64,000 nucleotides of DNA from Petrolisthes cinctipes. Lineage: Eukaryota; Arthropoda; Malacostraca; Decapoda; Porcellanidae. Every line of letters starts with the position of its first letter. The first letter of the stretch is position 1. The notes under the pieces were generated by a model, which saw only the letters and a list, made by a program, of their open reading frames with translations, was not told where the DNA came from and ran no database searches. The stretch lies in the NCBI GenBank assembly GCA_033782935.1, contig JAWQEG010004794.1:78686-142685 (forward strand), written 5' to 3'. Below are positions 43,802-57,959 of the stretch, piece by piece. Position numbers and translations under genes: made by a program.

Positions 43802-44021
43802 CAGCCACAATCAAATATCCACCGACACTTTCCTTCCATCGTAGTAAATATCTTGGTAATAAAGAACAACACCCGTATGATTTTGCAGCACCTCAAAATA
43901 ATAACTGAGGGGGTTGAGTTGACGTAAGGTGTTGTATGATTATATTTTTATATGATACTGATAATAACTGATTTATTTGTACGATGGAAGGAAAGTGTCA
44001 GTGGTTATTTGATTGTGGCTG
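43802..44021. mobile_element. TA-flanked MITE, copy A
   Basis: Long inverted ends CAGCCACAATCAAATATCC and complement, over 35 bp each side, flanked by TA. 220 bp, no coding capacity; a mariner-like MITE by target site. Confidence 0.85.
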
Positions 44022-44023
44022 TA

Positions 44024-44181
44024 CATTGTTGGTAAATCTGGAACAATTGATACCTCCAAACTATTTCACGCAACAGGCCACCATATACTACTTTTGTTAA
44101 TATGGCCCTGCTGTTTCCTGCCATACTTTGGAGGAATCAAGTCGCTCTAATGCACCAAAAGTATATTATCCCCTCAATTAA
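44024..44181 (-). mobile_element. TTAA-type MITE, family F, partial
   Basis: Inverted relative to 44702-44858; right end AATTAAG, with the left end lost next to MITE copy A. Core CATACTTTGGAGGAATCA. Confidence 0.6.
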
Positions 44182-44536
44182 GCCGAGACTCCATAGGCTA
44201 ACAAACACTACTCATATATCTATCTTTCTATCTATCTATTACCAATTACGAAAAGGGATGGTCACGAATAGACGCGGAAATTAAGCAACATCTTCCAACC
44301 TACTTAATTTCAGCTCCACAATCACGCATAATTATAAACCTTCAGATAATAATTAATTTCTTCATATAACTTAATTAATTCCTTCATGTATTATTATTTA
44401 TTGGTCTTAACTTTCCCTCTGAGTCCTTATATCTTGCTTTCATACACTTCATTGAATTGTTAGTCCTACATTTATTCATTTAGTTACGTTGTGCATGCCA
44501 TATATTATTTTTGACACACACATCCATATCAATTAA

Positions 44537-44697
44537 GGGACCCTGTGTGTGATGTAGTCAGAAAATTGGAGGTAAACGAGTCCTTCAAATATTGCCACGA
44601 AACACACACACCTATAAGGAAGGAGCTTAATTATTGTTTCATGGCATAGTCAGGAGGAATCAGAAGCCTCCAATTCTCATAAACGATCACAGGGTCC
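44537..44697. mobile_element. TTAA-type MITE, family E
   Basis: TTAA GGGACCCTGTG ... CACAGGGTCC TTAA, with core GCCACGAAACA and TGTTTCATGGCATAGTCAGG. 161 bp. Confidence 0.8.
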
Positions 44698-44701
44698 TTA
44701 A

Positions 44702-44858
44702 TGAAGGGGGTAATTCACCTTTGTTACATTGGAGTGCCATGATTCCTCCAAAGTATGCCAGGAAACAGGACCAGAAGAGCAAAAATAATAATGTTCTGTT
44801 GCTTGGAATAGAGTGGAGGATTCAGTTGCTCCAGATTTACCAACACAAAACTTCCCCC
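44702..44858 (+). mobile_element. TTAA-type MITE, family F, abutting family E
   Basis: Starts at the same TTAA that ends the preceding element: TGAAGGGGGTAA ... CTTCCCCC TTAA. Core GATTCCTCCAAAGTATGCCA. Confidence 0.75.
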
Positions 44859-44882
44859 TTAACGTACACACACTACATCGTA

Positions 44883-45099
44883 CAGCCACAATCAAATATC
44901 CACCCACACTTTAATTCCTTCCATCGTGCAAATAAATCAGTATCATATAAAAATATAATCATACAACACCTTGCGTCAACTCAACTCCCTCAATTATTAC
45001 CATGAGGTGTTGCAAAATCATAATACACGTGTTGTTCTTTATTACCAAGATATTTACTACAATGGAAGGAAAGTGTCGGTGGTTATTTGATTGTGCCTG
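44883..45099. mobile_element. TA-flanked MITE, copy B (opposite orientation)
   Basis: Same TIRs as copy A with the interior reversed; TA at 44881-44882 and 45100-45101. Confidence 0.85.
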
Positions 45100-45339
45100 T
45101 ACATACATGAACCTCTTAATTAATTCTTCAGTTCCAAGACACTTCTCATATAAATAATAATAATAGTGACTGTGTGTTTTTGTTTTTTTACTCTTGATCT
45201 GCCACGTTTCCATATCACCATATTAATTAATTATTATCTTTCACTTAACTTAATCGTTAATAATAATTGCTATACAATACACTATATCAAATTCCACATC
45301 CAAACATTCATATCCTACAAACACACTACAATATCAAAG

Positions 45340-46823
<1,484 letters not shown>

Positions 46824-47034
46824 CAGCCACAATCAAATAACCACCGACACCTTCCTTCCATCGTGCAAATAAATTAGTATCATATCAAAATATAATCATA
46901 CAACACCTTACGTCAGCTCAACCCCCCTCAATTATTATTATGAGGTGCTGCAAAACAATACACGTGTTGTTCTTTATTACCAAGATATTTACTACGATGG
47001 AAGGAAAGTGTCGGTGGATATTTGATTGTGACTG
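46824..47034. mobile_element. TA-flanked MITE, copy D
   Basis: Same orientation as copy B; TA flanks at 46822-46823 and 47035-47036. Confidence 0.85.
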
Positions 47035-47036
47035 TA

Positions 47037-48239
47037 CATACCTGTAACCTATAATAATGGGCAAAGGTTGATTGATTGATATTAGGTGCCGTAACAGCGA
47101 GGTCATATAGAGCCAGAAAAAGATGATAGAGAGGTGTGACAGCAAGCAGGAAGAAAATACAAAGAAAAGAGAAACAGTTGAAGAACTGAAAGCTAGTGGC
47201 TGGGGCCGAAGGGGCTCCAAAACCCTTAACATATTGCCCACATCACTACAGGCAATACACACCTACGGGGTAATTGGGCAAGGAAATTCGTATATATTAT
47301 TGTTGGTGGCTATGGTTTGTGGTGTGTATCATAGTTAATCTAGAGTCCACAGTGAAGAAAAACTTGAGTGTATTATTCATCTTGACAGCATATATCACTG
47401 TTGTTGAAGACGTAGGCTACTGCAATACTAACTCGTCACACAGGAAATTTTCCAACAAGAGAACCTCCCCTTAACCCTAATGCTGTGTGTCCGAAACTTA
47501 GTGAAAAATGTGACAATTCCGTATACTTATGTCAGCGTAGTACATACATGGAAGATATAGGCCAACAACTAGAGAAAACACTGGCTGGCTTACACTGAAA
47601 TATCCTCTGACTACTCACTGTTATATTTCCTTTTGTAGGCCAAGTTACAGAACCTAAATCTTCCCTAATTTCAATGACACTATGTCCACATTTAAACCTT
47701 TAATAACTGGAAATATATAAGAAGTGCAAATTACTGGAGTGAACACCTCAGTGCCAACAGTGAATAATTTATAACCCAGAGGTCTCCCCATTGGAGGGTA
47801 AATCCTCTGAATCTTTTTTCTGAATATAATTTCCGCGTACAAATCATATAATATCATAGTATATTATTTTTGCATCGCATTCAGAATGAACAAATTATGG
47901 ATTATTATTATTATTTTTTTTAAGTTCTTTATTTACCTTGAGTACAAGCCTCAGCACTCTGGGAAACGTTGCCACTAAAGGCCAACATGAAGTTATTTGA
48001 TACATGATGGGATATCAATATGAGTAAATATATGTAAAAAATGGCAAAAATATTATCTCTTACCAGGATCTCTTACCAGGATGAGCTGTCTTCAATGTGG
48101 AGCCCCAAACATGCCAACACACCAACAGTCAGGCATGAAAAATAAGGTTCGAGGAATTTTCTTATTTAACTTGACTGTGGAAAGTGTGTTGTCGCACTGT
48201 CGCACACAAATTTTCACACATAATCATACAAAAAATAAA
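47037..48239. other. Intergenic, repeat relics only
   Basis: 47080-47240 is related to 35210-35330 (shared GATAGAGAGG and CAGTTGAAG-ACTGAAAG). 47445-47475 is a family G terminus. The rest is AT-rich without a gene. Confidence 0.45.
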
Positions 48240-48259
48240 TAAAAAATAAAAAATCAATA

Positions 48260-49046
48260 TTTAAAGAGCCTGTCCCCCAAATACAAAGCCAGCTGTCTCT
48301 TGAAGTGTGTTTAATTTGATGATGATACAACCTCCTGAGGCAAACCATTCCAGATGTTAAAAATTCTAATTGCAAAAGATCTTTTGCGAATCTCTGTCTG
48401 TACATGAGGATAAAATATTTTAAACAAGTGTCCACGAGTTCTGTCGGATGATCTTAAAGTAAAAATATGAAAGGGCCTTATAGAGGGCTGACCATTCATA
48501 ATCTTCCATACCTTGATCAAATTAGCCCTGAGCAGTCTACCTCTTACAGAGTACAAATCAAGAGAAACAAGACGAGCGCCATAGTCAAGATCTGTAAGGC
48601 CTGAGATTTGTTTTGTCCACCTGTGCTACACCCCCTCCAACAAGCCTAAGTCACCCTGATACCCAGTATGCCACACAGCTGATGAAAATTCAATTACTGG
48701 ACGTATATGTGTACAATAAAGTGAGACCATGAAAGAACTGTCACGATTTACTGTGCTTTTCAGCAAGTTAGACTCAGTACCACCAGCCTTATTGGCTACC
48801 TTTCGAATATGTAAGTGAAACTTCAAAGTTTTGTTGACTAACAGACTCAAGTCAGATGCAGATTCCACAAACTGCATGTATTGGAATGCCATTCAAGTAA
48901 TAGCTGGAATTTAGTCCCCCATCTGGAGCCGCACCACGACAAAACCTGAGAACACATGTTTTTCCACACTGACCTTGAGACCCCATGATTCCGATCTAGT
49001 CGCAAGTAAGTCAATGTAATTTTGCAACATAGATAGACCAGAAGTA
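48260..49046 (-). pseudogene. RT thumb and C-terminus of CR1/L2-like LINE
   Basis: Frames contain SWGLKVSVEKHVFSGFVVVR, KTLKFHLHIRKVANKAGGTE, RPVIEFSSAVWHTGYQGDL and RSFAIRIFNIWNGLPQEVV, the usual end of CR1/L2 pol. Frameshifts near 48900 and 48600. Confidence 0.75.
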
Positions 49047-49870
49047 TCAGAAAAAAAGATGCTGTAAGACTTCAGTAAATCTTTCATAAGCCTCATCCAT
49101 TGATCTGTCAGAGAATTCATAGACGAAATCTACCTCACTTAAAGCATGATTTATATCTCTATAATTCCCTTTGTGCCACAAAACGTTCAATGAAGGGTTT
49201 TGGGCATGAGAAAGCCCCTGAAAAACATACGAAAATATAACAACAAAATGGTCACAGTTGGGAAAAAGAGGATCAATCTGGACTGACGTAACTCTATCAT
49301 GTTCTGAAGTAAAGATCAAATCCAACACATTATCCGAGCGAATATTGGTTGGCTCTACAACCCACTGGAGCAAACCCAGAGACATAGAGCAGTCAAGAAA
49401 AGTTTTATCGTGTGCACTTGTGACAACTGGTACTTCTCCTCCCCAGATTATATTAGGTAAATTAAAATCTCCCATTAAAATGACTTCCTTACCTGGGACA
49501 AAGGTTTCTAAAAATGATATAAGAGCAGCATCGTCCGCCAGTGAGTAGGAAGGGTGACGATACCCAGCCAAAATATAAACACTGTAATGAGGAAAATAAA
49601 CACTTGTCAGATTGTCTACAGAAAAATCCAAAGAGACAGAGACTATACTGTTGTGTATATATACATAAACACCATGCTTAGTCACATTACTCGTTGTGTC
49701 CTTTCTAACAATTTTGCAATTTGGGATTGTTACATATGAGTCGAGAACAGTTGGGAAAAGCCATGTTTCTGTAACAGCAACAATATCAATATGATTATGT
49801 ACAAGAAAATGTGACAGTAGCCTAACCTTGTTACTAAGACTATTTACATTGGTGAGAGCAAGGTTTAGAG
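49047..49870 (-). pseudogene. ORF2 endonuclease domain of CR1/L2-like LINE
   Basis: Uninterrupted for about 270 residues. Conserved positions: TNVNSLSNKVRLL (Asn), VAVTETWLFP (catalytic Glu), EVILMGDFNLPNI (Asp and Asn), TSEHDRVTSV and NCDHFVVIFS (His). It ends YERFTEVLQHLF, where the sequence jumps to SDTSGLSMLQNYIDLLATRS from beyond the RT active site. Confidence 0.78.
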
Positions 49871-50512
49871 GCCTAAAGTGGCCCCACCAGCCACAGCTGA
49901 AGGATCAGCACTTGGTGGCGCAGCGGCCCCTCCACCGCCACTCCTTGCAGAACCCACAAAACCACCAAGCTGTGTAGATATGGTTCTAGAACTATCATGA
50001 CCAGCAGAACCCTGACGTTGTGCGGTATCAACACCATCAATTAGGTCTGTAGGTAGACTGGGATTCGATGGTGCAGCAGCAGAGCTCTGTCCCCCTCCCC
50101 GTCCAGCCCCAGCCCAATATGTCCGCCTGCCAGTCTGATACAAAGACTGAGCACCGCCTTCACCAGTACCCAATTTGTGTCGCCTGATAAACAATTCTTG
50201 CCTTTGAGTAAAAGTAAGATCCCTATTGACATAGACACCTTTGTATTCTGGAATGTCTTTGAGCGATTTAGCTTTAAAGAGTAAGTTGTCCCTCAGTTCT
50301 TTGCCAGTAGATTTAGCTCTAAAGATTCCTTTATCCTTATTAATGCAAAACACATCATCTAAAGAAAGTTCAGACCCCAAGATAGCAGTAGTGACCTGAG
50401 AAAGTTGGACCTTGGCTTCAGCTACGTTGTTAGCTCTAATTATCTGATACCTCGATAAAACAAGGACTCGTTTTTCTTTCTTCCATCTCCACAATTTCCT
50501 TCCCAATGGCAA
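49862..50512 (-). pseudogene. ORF1 C-terminal part
   Basis: Reads VLVLSRYQIIRANNVAEAKV, later KELRDNLLFKAKSLKDIPEY, then GVYVNRDLTFTQRQELFIRR and a Gly/Ala/Ser-rich tail to a TAA at 49862-49864. The VYVNRDLT-x-QR motif is characteristic of CR1/L2 ORF1-type proteins. ORF2 begins in an overlapping frame at its end. Confidence 0.65.
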
Positions 50513-50677
50513 TGCTGATATCTACAACAATAGAAGCTTGTTGGCCAAATGATGCAAAAGCATTTCTAGCCTGTTTATGCGTTACTGTGTCCTTCGGACT
50601 CGAGGCCAAGACCGCTACCCGATCAGACAGTACCCTACCTGAAGAACAAAGTCCCCTAATAGTCTCATGCATCTGAC

Positions 50678-50914
50678 CTAGTGCATCGGCATCACTACCT
50701 CCACTAACAACAATGCATCACCATCAACTTTAAGAGCCTGGATAGTAGACTCAGGCAAGCCTGTACACAGCACAGAACTGTGAAACCACAAGGGACACCT
50801 ATCACAACCAATGCAATTATCATCTGTGTCACCACCACACGTTCCACAGAATTTATTAGTGACATTCTCTTTGTTGGTAGATTTATCCAAAGAATTACTA
50901 GGTAAACTTTCCAT
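50678..50914 (-). pseudogene. ORF1 N-terminal PHD-like zinc finger
   Basis: Contains FCGTCGGDTDDNCIGCDRCP then LWFHSSVLCTGLP: a C-x2-C-x8-C-x2-C-x4-H-x5-C pattern as in PHD fingers of CR1-type ORF1 proteins. A frame break separates it from the rest of ORF1. Confidence 0.65.
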
Positions 50915-50970
50915 TCCTGAAATGGTATTGGTCTTACTGTTGGCTCCCCCTCCTCTTCCTCTGCCTCGTC

Positions 50971-52134
50971 CACGAGGTGCCCTATAGTCCCATCACCACC
51001 AACACAGTAATCACAGACAGTCCTTTACCATCTCAATTTCTTATAATACACAGTTTCTCTTGTTTCTCTTTATTGCCCTGCTTCTGTTATCACTCACTCT
51101 TTTCCTTATGGGTTATTCTTCCTTCCTCTATAAACTTCTTTCTTCCTTCGTCCTTCTATCCACCGTAATTATCAACTATTTCCTTCTATTTTCTTTCGCC
51201 GGGCCCCTCCCCTAGCCAGCCATTTTTAACACATTTAACCACACAAGCGTTTTCTTTGAGGGTTAATTAATATATATTTTCTTTGTAACTCCAACATCAC
51301 TTAGATAAAACCACCAGTTCAATTTCCATCACAAAGTTTCCTTATAACGTATTTAACTACACATACAATGTACAGTACTGGTGGAGGAGCACTCACACAC
51401 ACAACCTCCCTCCACGGCTCCAGATCTTCAAGCATGAAAGAGAACATGAAAGAGAACAATGCCAACATTGATAATAATATGAAGTAACAATAATAAATTA
51501 TGGAACAACATATACGTATGGTCAAGTTACTCCTCTTAACAATAGGTTGTAGCAATGTTCTTTAATTTACTATGAAAATAACAAAAAATGTAACAAAGGA
51601 AAGGGTAACTTAGCTAATATTATAGCCATTAGAGTTATTGTATGACAGAATTACACAACCAACAGATGTAAATAAGACATAAAATCTAATAAACGTTTAG
51701 GGCCGATTCCACAGTGGTCTGGTTTGTTATGATCCTACCCAACCAACCACACATGTCAGTCTTAATTATATCCAACAAACTCAGTATCCATATCCACAAA
51801 ATATGTCAGGTAGTTCCATTATTACCATAGTTTAATAGTGGAGTTATCAAATTCATCAAACAATTCACTCATGAATCATTTACACAGTTCACTTTCTTTC
51901 GTAATGGTGCTTGCAAACCAAAACAAACCAATGTGGAATCGGCTCTTAATAGTGGAGCACAGGTTTCCGTCTTTTCATCTTCTGTACCACAAAAATAACA
52001 CACACACACACACACACGGCCCAAAAGTTATAAATCCCACATAATATTATCTACCCTTATTTTCTTACCAAACTTGATGATAGCAGGGGTTGAAAAGTGA
52101 CTCCATCATTCCTATTACCATGAACCAAACTTAA
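50971..52134. other. Intergenic, no gene seen
   Basis: Pyrimidine-rich at 51030-51190; AACCACACAAGCGTTTTCTTTGAGGGTTAA near 51238-51267 (parts quoted) resembles a piggyBac-type TTAA terminus. Otherwise AT-rich. Confidence 0.4.
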
Positions 52135-52298
52135 GTGACACCGTGATGTAGTCAGAAAAATAGTTGTTTATAGTTAGTTAGTCCTTCAAATATTGCCACG
52201 AAACACCATGGAACTATATTGACGGCGCTTGTTTCGTGGCCTATAGTCAGGAGGAATCAGAAGCCACCAACCAAGTCTCATACACGATCACAGGCTCC
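52135..52298. mobile_element. TTAA-type MITE, family E
   Basis: TTAA at 52131 and 52299; right end GATCACAGGCTCC; core GCCACGAAACACC and TTGTTTCGTGGCC. The left terminus has diverged. Confidence 0.7.
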
Positions 52299-52615
52299 TT
52301 AAGTAATGGGAAATCCTCAAAATATATTCCAGCATAGAAACTTTAGACAATAGCTACGGATTTCTTCACTATTCTCTATATGCTATCACAATGGGATTGA
52401 CGTGGCCTGGTTCTATTCTATCTGTTTATTACATTTAAGTTTAATTATCTGAATACGTAAAGAAGATGGATTTATGTATGGTATGGTACAGTACGTGGCT
52501 TGATTTACATTATTAATTTACTGTATATATGTGTGTGAAATAAATAATGAATGATGATAATAGGTGAAATATGTAGCTTGGAAAATATGGCAAGGCATGG
52601 ATTATGACACGCGTT

Positions 52616-52819
<204 letters not shown>

Positions 52820-52974
52820 TTTCTTCTTTAAATTCAAGAAACGGGTTTGTTTTGAATCATATCAAACAAAACATCAACTTATACATATCAAAGTCACGAA
52901 AGATGTCAAAACAATGTGTAAATGGCAGACCACTCAACACGTTCACCGACACACAAACAGATAGACGCGTATAT

Positions 52975-53420
52975 TAATAGAGAGAAGAGTAAAAGGGGAG
53001 ATGAAGGAAGAGGTAGAAACAGAAAGAAACTCGAAAAGAGGAAAATATCGAAAGAGATAGGAGCAGAAAGACTCGCATATAGATGAGAGAGAAGAATGAA
53101 GAGGAGATGAAGGAAGAGGTAGAAACAGAAAGAAACTCGTATATAAATAAGAGAGAAGAATGAAGGGGAGATGAAGGAAGAGGTAGAAACAGACAGAAAT
53201 TCGTATATAAAATAGAGAGATGAATGAAGGGGAGATGAAAAAAGATATAGGAATAGAAAGAACTTCGTATAAAGAGAAAAATAAAAGAAGAGGTAGGAAG
53301 AGAAAGAAACTCATATGTAAAATAGAGAGAAGAATGAATGAGAGATGAAGGAAGAGGTAGAAACAGAAACACTCTTATAATAATTAACGAGAGAGAGAAG
53401 AATGAAGGGGAAGAGGTAGG
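52975..53420. repeat. ~60-70-bp purine-rich minisatellite
   Basis: About six diverged units containing AGATGAAGGAAGAGGTAG, AAACAGAAAGAAACTCG and AGAGAGAAGAATGAA. Adjoins the GA microsatellite. Confidence 0.8.
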
Positions 53421-53512
53421 TAGGAAAATCAGGAGAGTGGAAGGAAACGATAACATGAGGGTATTTGAGCGGAAAATGAAGGTTAAAAACAATCACACAA
53501 ATGAAAATCGAG

Positions 53513-53761
<249 letters not shown>

Positions 53762-54066
53762 AACATATGAAGACGAAAACATAACCTCTCCAACTTCACT
53801 GCAAGAAGAATACATGAATTTAGTCCATAATATCTGGCTTCAGAAAAATCATTATCATTATAAAACTATGCATATTGAAAAAAATAATGAGACTATAACA
53901 AGATAAAGCTAAGATTATATTATATATATTTAAAAATTCCGTCGAGCGATAAAACAAAAGTGAGAAATAGGACTTGCCACATGAAAAAAAAAAAAAAAAA
54001 AACACACAGTCGATCTGCTTGTCTAGAATTTGTCTCTTTAATTAAGGGGGTAATATACTTAATTAA

Positions 54067-54231
54067 GAGGAGATTCTCTTGTTGGTAAATTGGTAGGTCT
54101 ATGATTCCTCCAAACTAAGCCACGAAACAGACCCCCTATTAATACCACTGAGGGTGTCTGTACGTTTTCTGCCATAGATAGTAGGAATCAGTAAGTAGCC
54201 TTCCAATTCACCAACAAAATCAAATCCCCTC
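54067..54231. mobile_element. TTAA-type MITE, family G
   Basis: Starts after TTAA with GAGGAGATTCTCTTGTTGG; the right end CCAACAAAATCAAATCCCCTC is followed by a decayed TCAA. Relics with the same end occur near 26190-26220 and 47445-47475. Confidence 0.65.
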
Positions 54232-54391
54232 AAGGTACAGTACGTAGTGTACATTGGAGAGCCTTGATAGTCCTCCAAAGTATACCAGAAAACAGGACCA
54301 AAATAATAAAAATATTGGTGGTCTGCATGCATGTTGCTTGGGGAATCATGCAGTTGCTCTAGATTTTACCAACAGTATACTACCCCTATAA
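54232..54391 (+). mobile_element. TTAA-type MITE, family F
   Basis: Same orientation as 44702-44858, with AGTCCTCCAAAGTATACCAG core; ends at TTAA 54392-54395. Confidence 0.65.
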
Positions 54392-54395
54392 TTAA

Positions 54396-54550
54396 GGACC
54401 CTGTGATCATATACGAGACTCGGGAGATTCTGATTCCTCCCGACTATGCCACGAAACAAGCTCCTCCAATGTGGGTGGTGTTTCGTGGCAATGTTTGAAG
54501 GACTCGCTAACCTCCAATTTTCTGACAATACTGTACATCACGGGGGTCCC
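54396..54550. mobile_element. TTAA-type MITE, family E
   Basis: TTAA GGACCCTGTGATC ... GGGGTCCC TTAA; perfect inner palindrome arms TGCCACGAAACA and TGTTTCGTGGCA. Confidence 0.8.
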
Positions 54551-54866
54551 TTAATAACGAATATCATAATTAACATAAATGCAGCAGCACTCTTCGATTT
54601 CCGTCCAGGGATGTTATTGTTCTACTGACGACCTGCTGCTGCTTCTCTAACAACCTAAAGACAAAAGGGCGGGAAACGATATAATATGTAAACAAACAAA
54701 AGGGCGCGCGAGTGTGGCAGATGGCGCGCAAATCCAGTTGACGACGACGACGACGACGACGACAATGATGCAAGAGTCCAACAAGAGCCTCCACCACCAA
54801 CAACAACACCAAAGACCAACGAACAGAGATAACTTGTTCTCACACACAAAACAACCCATGTATTAA

Positions 54867-55024
54867 TAAGGACCACAGTAATGTAGTAAGAAAATTGGAG
54901 GTTAACGAGTTCTTCAAACATTGCCACAAAACACCACCTGTGACCACCATCTACATTGAAGGAGCTTGTTTCGTGGCACAGTTAGGAGGAATCAGAAGCC
55001 ACCAACCAAGTCTCATACCATACT
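54867..55024. mobile_element. TTAA-type MITE, family E, right end lost
   Basis: Preceded by TTAA at 54863; internal GCCACAAAACACC and GTTTCGTGGCACAG; similarity ends at CTCATACCATAC without the right terminus. Confidence 0.6.
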
Positions 55025-55874
55025 ATCTGTACAGGAAGGAGGGCGAGGCAGGCAGCTAGCGGAAACAAAAGCCCCTATTGATACGAGGCCTCGACAATAT
55101 CCATTCCGGGGCGAGCAGGAGAGAAAAAAACACGTTCCACCCTCTTAATCACAAGCGAACGAGGCCATACAGGAGCATTCGAGTGTGAGGAGACAATTTT
55201 CTAATGAGCGTTAACATCATAGAGGCGCGAGAGTCCCCAGAAGCCTTCCATTCACCACCACCCAGCAGTCTTTGATGATGACGTGTGTTTTCTATAACTT
55301 CCCGGGAAACTATATCATTTTAAAACTACCAACGAGGACCTCCTGAAAGTGGGAACATCTTTCTAAAAACAACAACAACATACATTTATATATATATATA
55401 TATATATACGACTTCCAGTGACTTTCTTCTATTCTTGCACGCCAAAGGCAACCACTACCACATTTAATATTATCATACCAGTGGCAACCTTAATTCTCCT
55501 TTCTTGTCCCGCCTCCCTCTGTCTGACTGACTGAGTGACTGATCTCCCGCTGTCGTGTGATGTGCGTCTGCTGAGTTTGGGGGAGAAAAAAATATTGCCC
55601 AGGTTCTAATTATGGATGGCTTATTGTAATGAAGGTGAGATGAAACAAACACTGTAGAAGGAGAACACCAGACTCAGTCACTTATAGTCGGTCGCATCTC
55701 CAACTTCGTATTTACTTCTACCATCAATTTTTTTCTGCATCTCCAAATCTGTATATACTTACTATTGTCATCATTTTATTTTATATCTTCAAATTTATCA
55801 CGTCAAGTTTCGTTGGAGATGCCAAGACACATGTGTTTGTTAATGGTGTATAATAAGTTGTAGTAATAAGGCCT
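55025..55874. other. Intergenic, no gene seen
   Basis: Mixed composition, including a (TA)n run near 55387-55407. No coding evidence. Confidence 0.4.
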
Positions 55875-55877
55875 GGT

Positions 55878-55949
<72 letters not shown>
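55875..55949 (+). repeat. (GT)n microsatellite
   Basis: Uninterrupted GT apart from one TATG near its start. Confidence 0.97.
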
Positions 55950-55950
<1 letters not shown>

Positions 55951-56089
55951 CTTCATACCGTCTTCCAAGTTGTTCGGGATCGGGTTTATAATTATATAAT
56001 ATTCTAAACACATCCCATCCATCGGGTGAATAAATTTACTTTGGCTGGAATAGGGGGGAAGGCAGCAGCAGCAAGAAAGGGCGGGAAAA

Positions 56090-56460
56090 AAAGTAGGAAT
56101 GGGCCTGAGGTAGGAATTTATGGGTGGACAAAATGAGCGAGAAGAAGGGAGGAATGGGTGGATAAGCGGTTGGAATGGGTGGAAAGGGGTCGGAAAGGGA
56201 GGCTAAGCGGTCGGAAAGGGCGGGAAGGGGGTCGGAAATAGCGGATAAGCTGTCGGAAATGGCGGATAAGCGATCGGAAAGGGTGGATACGGGGTCGGAA
56301 AGGGCGGGTAAACGGGCGGAAAGGGTGGAAAGGGGTCGGAAGGGCGGATAAGCGATCGGAAAGGGCGGATAAGCGATCGGAAAGGGTGGATAAGGGGTCG
56401 GAAAGGGCGGGAAGGAGATAGGAAAGGGCGGGAAGGAGATAGGAATGAATAGCAAGGCAG
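56090..56460 (+). repeat. G-rich ~18-19-bp minisatellite
   Basis: About eighteen units of GGTCGGAAAGGGCGGATAAGC-like sequence (shown in part), variable. The spurious Pro-rich minus-strand frame is not a gene. Confidence 0.88.
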
Positions 56461-56549
56461 GAATGGGCTGGCTGGCTGGCAGAAGGTGGGATGTTGTGGG
56501 AATGAATAGCCGAGCACTGCTATGTTGACTTTGCTGGCCTCCCTGTGTT

Positions 56550-56577
56550 TGGTGGTGGTGGTGGTAGGGTGAGAGGT

Positions 56578-56632
<55 letters not shown>

Positions 56633-56648
56633 TAGGGTGAGAGGTGGT

Positions 56649-56681
<33 letters not shown>

Positions 56682-56840
56682 GTAGGGTGAGAGGTGGTGT
56701 GTATGTGTGTGTGTGTATGTGTGTGTGTGGTAGGGTGAGAGGTGGTGTGTGTGTGTGTATGTGTGTGTGTGTGGTAGGGTGAGAGGTGGTGTATGTGTGT
56801 GTGTGTATGTATGTGTGTGGTAGGGTGAGAGGTGGTGTGT

Positions 56841-56871
<31 letters not shown>

Positions 56872-56927
56872 GTAGGGTGAGAGGTGGTGTGTGTGTGTGT
56901 ATGTGTGTGTGTGGTAGGGTGAGAGGT

Positions 56928-56972
<45 letters not shown>

Positions 56973-57015
56973 TAGGGTGAGAGGTGGTGTGTGTGTGTGT
57001 GTGTGTGTGGTGTGT

Positions 57016-57048
<33 letters not shown>

Positions 57049-57128
57049 GTAGGGTGAGAGGTGGTGTGTGTATGTGTGTGTGTGTGTGTGTGTGGTAGGG
57101 TGAGGTGGTAGGGTGAGGTGGCAGGGTG

Positions 57129-57162
<34 letters not shown>

Positions 57163-57354
57163 TAGGGTGAGAGGTGGTGTGTGTGTATGTGTGTGTGTGT
57201 GTGTGTGTAGTAGGGTGAGAGGTGGTGTGTGTATGTGTGTGTGTGTGTGTGTGTGTGGTAGGGTGAGAGGGTGGTGTGTGTGTATGTGTGTGTGTGTGTG
57301 TGTGTGGTAGGGTGAGAGGTGGTGTGTGTGTGTGTGTGTGGTAGGGTGAGAGGT

Positions 57355-57403
<49 letters not shown>

Positions 57404-57508
57404 TAGGGGTGAGAGGTGGTGTCGTGTGTGTGTGTGTGTATGTGTGTGTGTGGTAGGGTGAGAGGTGGTGTGTGTGTGTGTATGTGTGTGTGTGGTAGGG
57501 TGAGAGGT

Positions 57509-57548
<40 letters not shown>

Positions 57549-57765
57549 TGGTAGGGTGAGGTGGTGTGTGTGTGTGTGTGTGTGTGTGTGAGTGTGTGGT
57601 AGGGTGAGAGGTGGTGTGTGTGTATGTGTGTGTGTGTGAGTGTGTGGTAGGGTGAGAGGTGGTGTGTGTGTATGTGTGTGTGTGTGTGTGTGTGGTAGGG
57701 TGAGAGGTGGTGTGTATGTGTGTGTGTGTATGTGTGTGTGTGTGGCAGTGTGCGGTGGCAGGTTG

Positions 57766-57827
<62 letters not shown>

Positions 57828-57847
57828 TAGGGTGAGGTGGCAGGGTG

Positions 57848-57911
<64 letters not shown>
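56550..57911 (+). repeat. GTGTGGTAGGGTGAGAGGTG minisatellite with (GT)n spacers
   Basis: About thirty units of GGTAGGGTGAGAGGTG separated by GT runs of 15-60 bp with occasional TATG. Two variant units read GGTAGGGTGAGGTGGCAGGG and lead into long GT arrays at the right end. Long Thr/His frames are artefacts. Confidence 0.95.
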
Positions 57912-57912
<1 letters not shown>

Positions 57913-57959
57913 ATAACCTCAGAACAGCTCCTTGCATCCTATTTACTGAAGTCTGGTAT

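Larger units (their letters stand above)
48240..50970 (-). mobile_element. CR1/L2-like LINE with deleted RT core
   Basis: Minus-strand non-LTR element with ORF1 (PHD-like finger, then an RNA-binding-type segment), ORF2 endonuclease, and then directly the end of RT. The expected RT palm between about 49047 and 49120 is missing. 3' end is an A/T-rich tail near 48225-48255. Confidence 0.75.

Noticed and set aside
56520..57914. 464-residue Thr/His-rich open frame on the minus strand
   Set aside because: Pure translation of the GT/CA minisatellite; no unique sequence, start context or domain.
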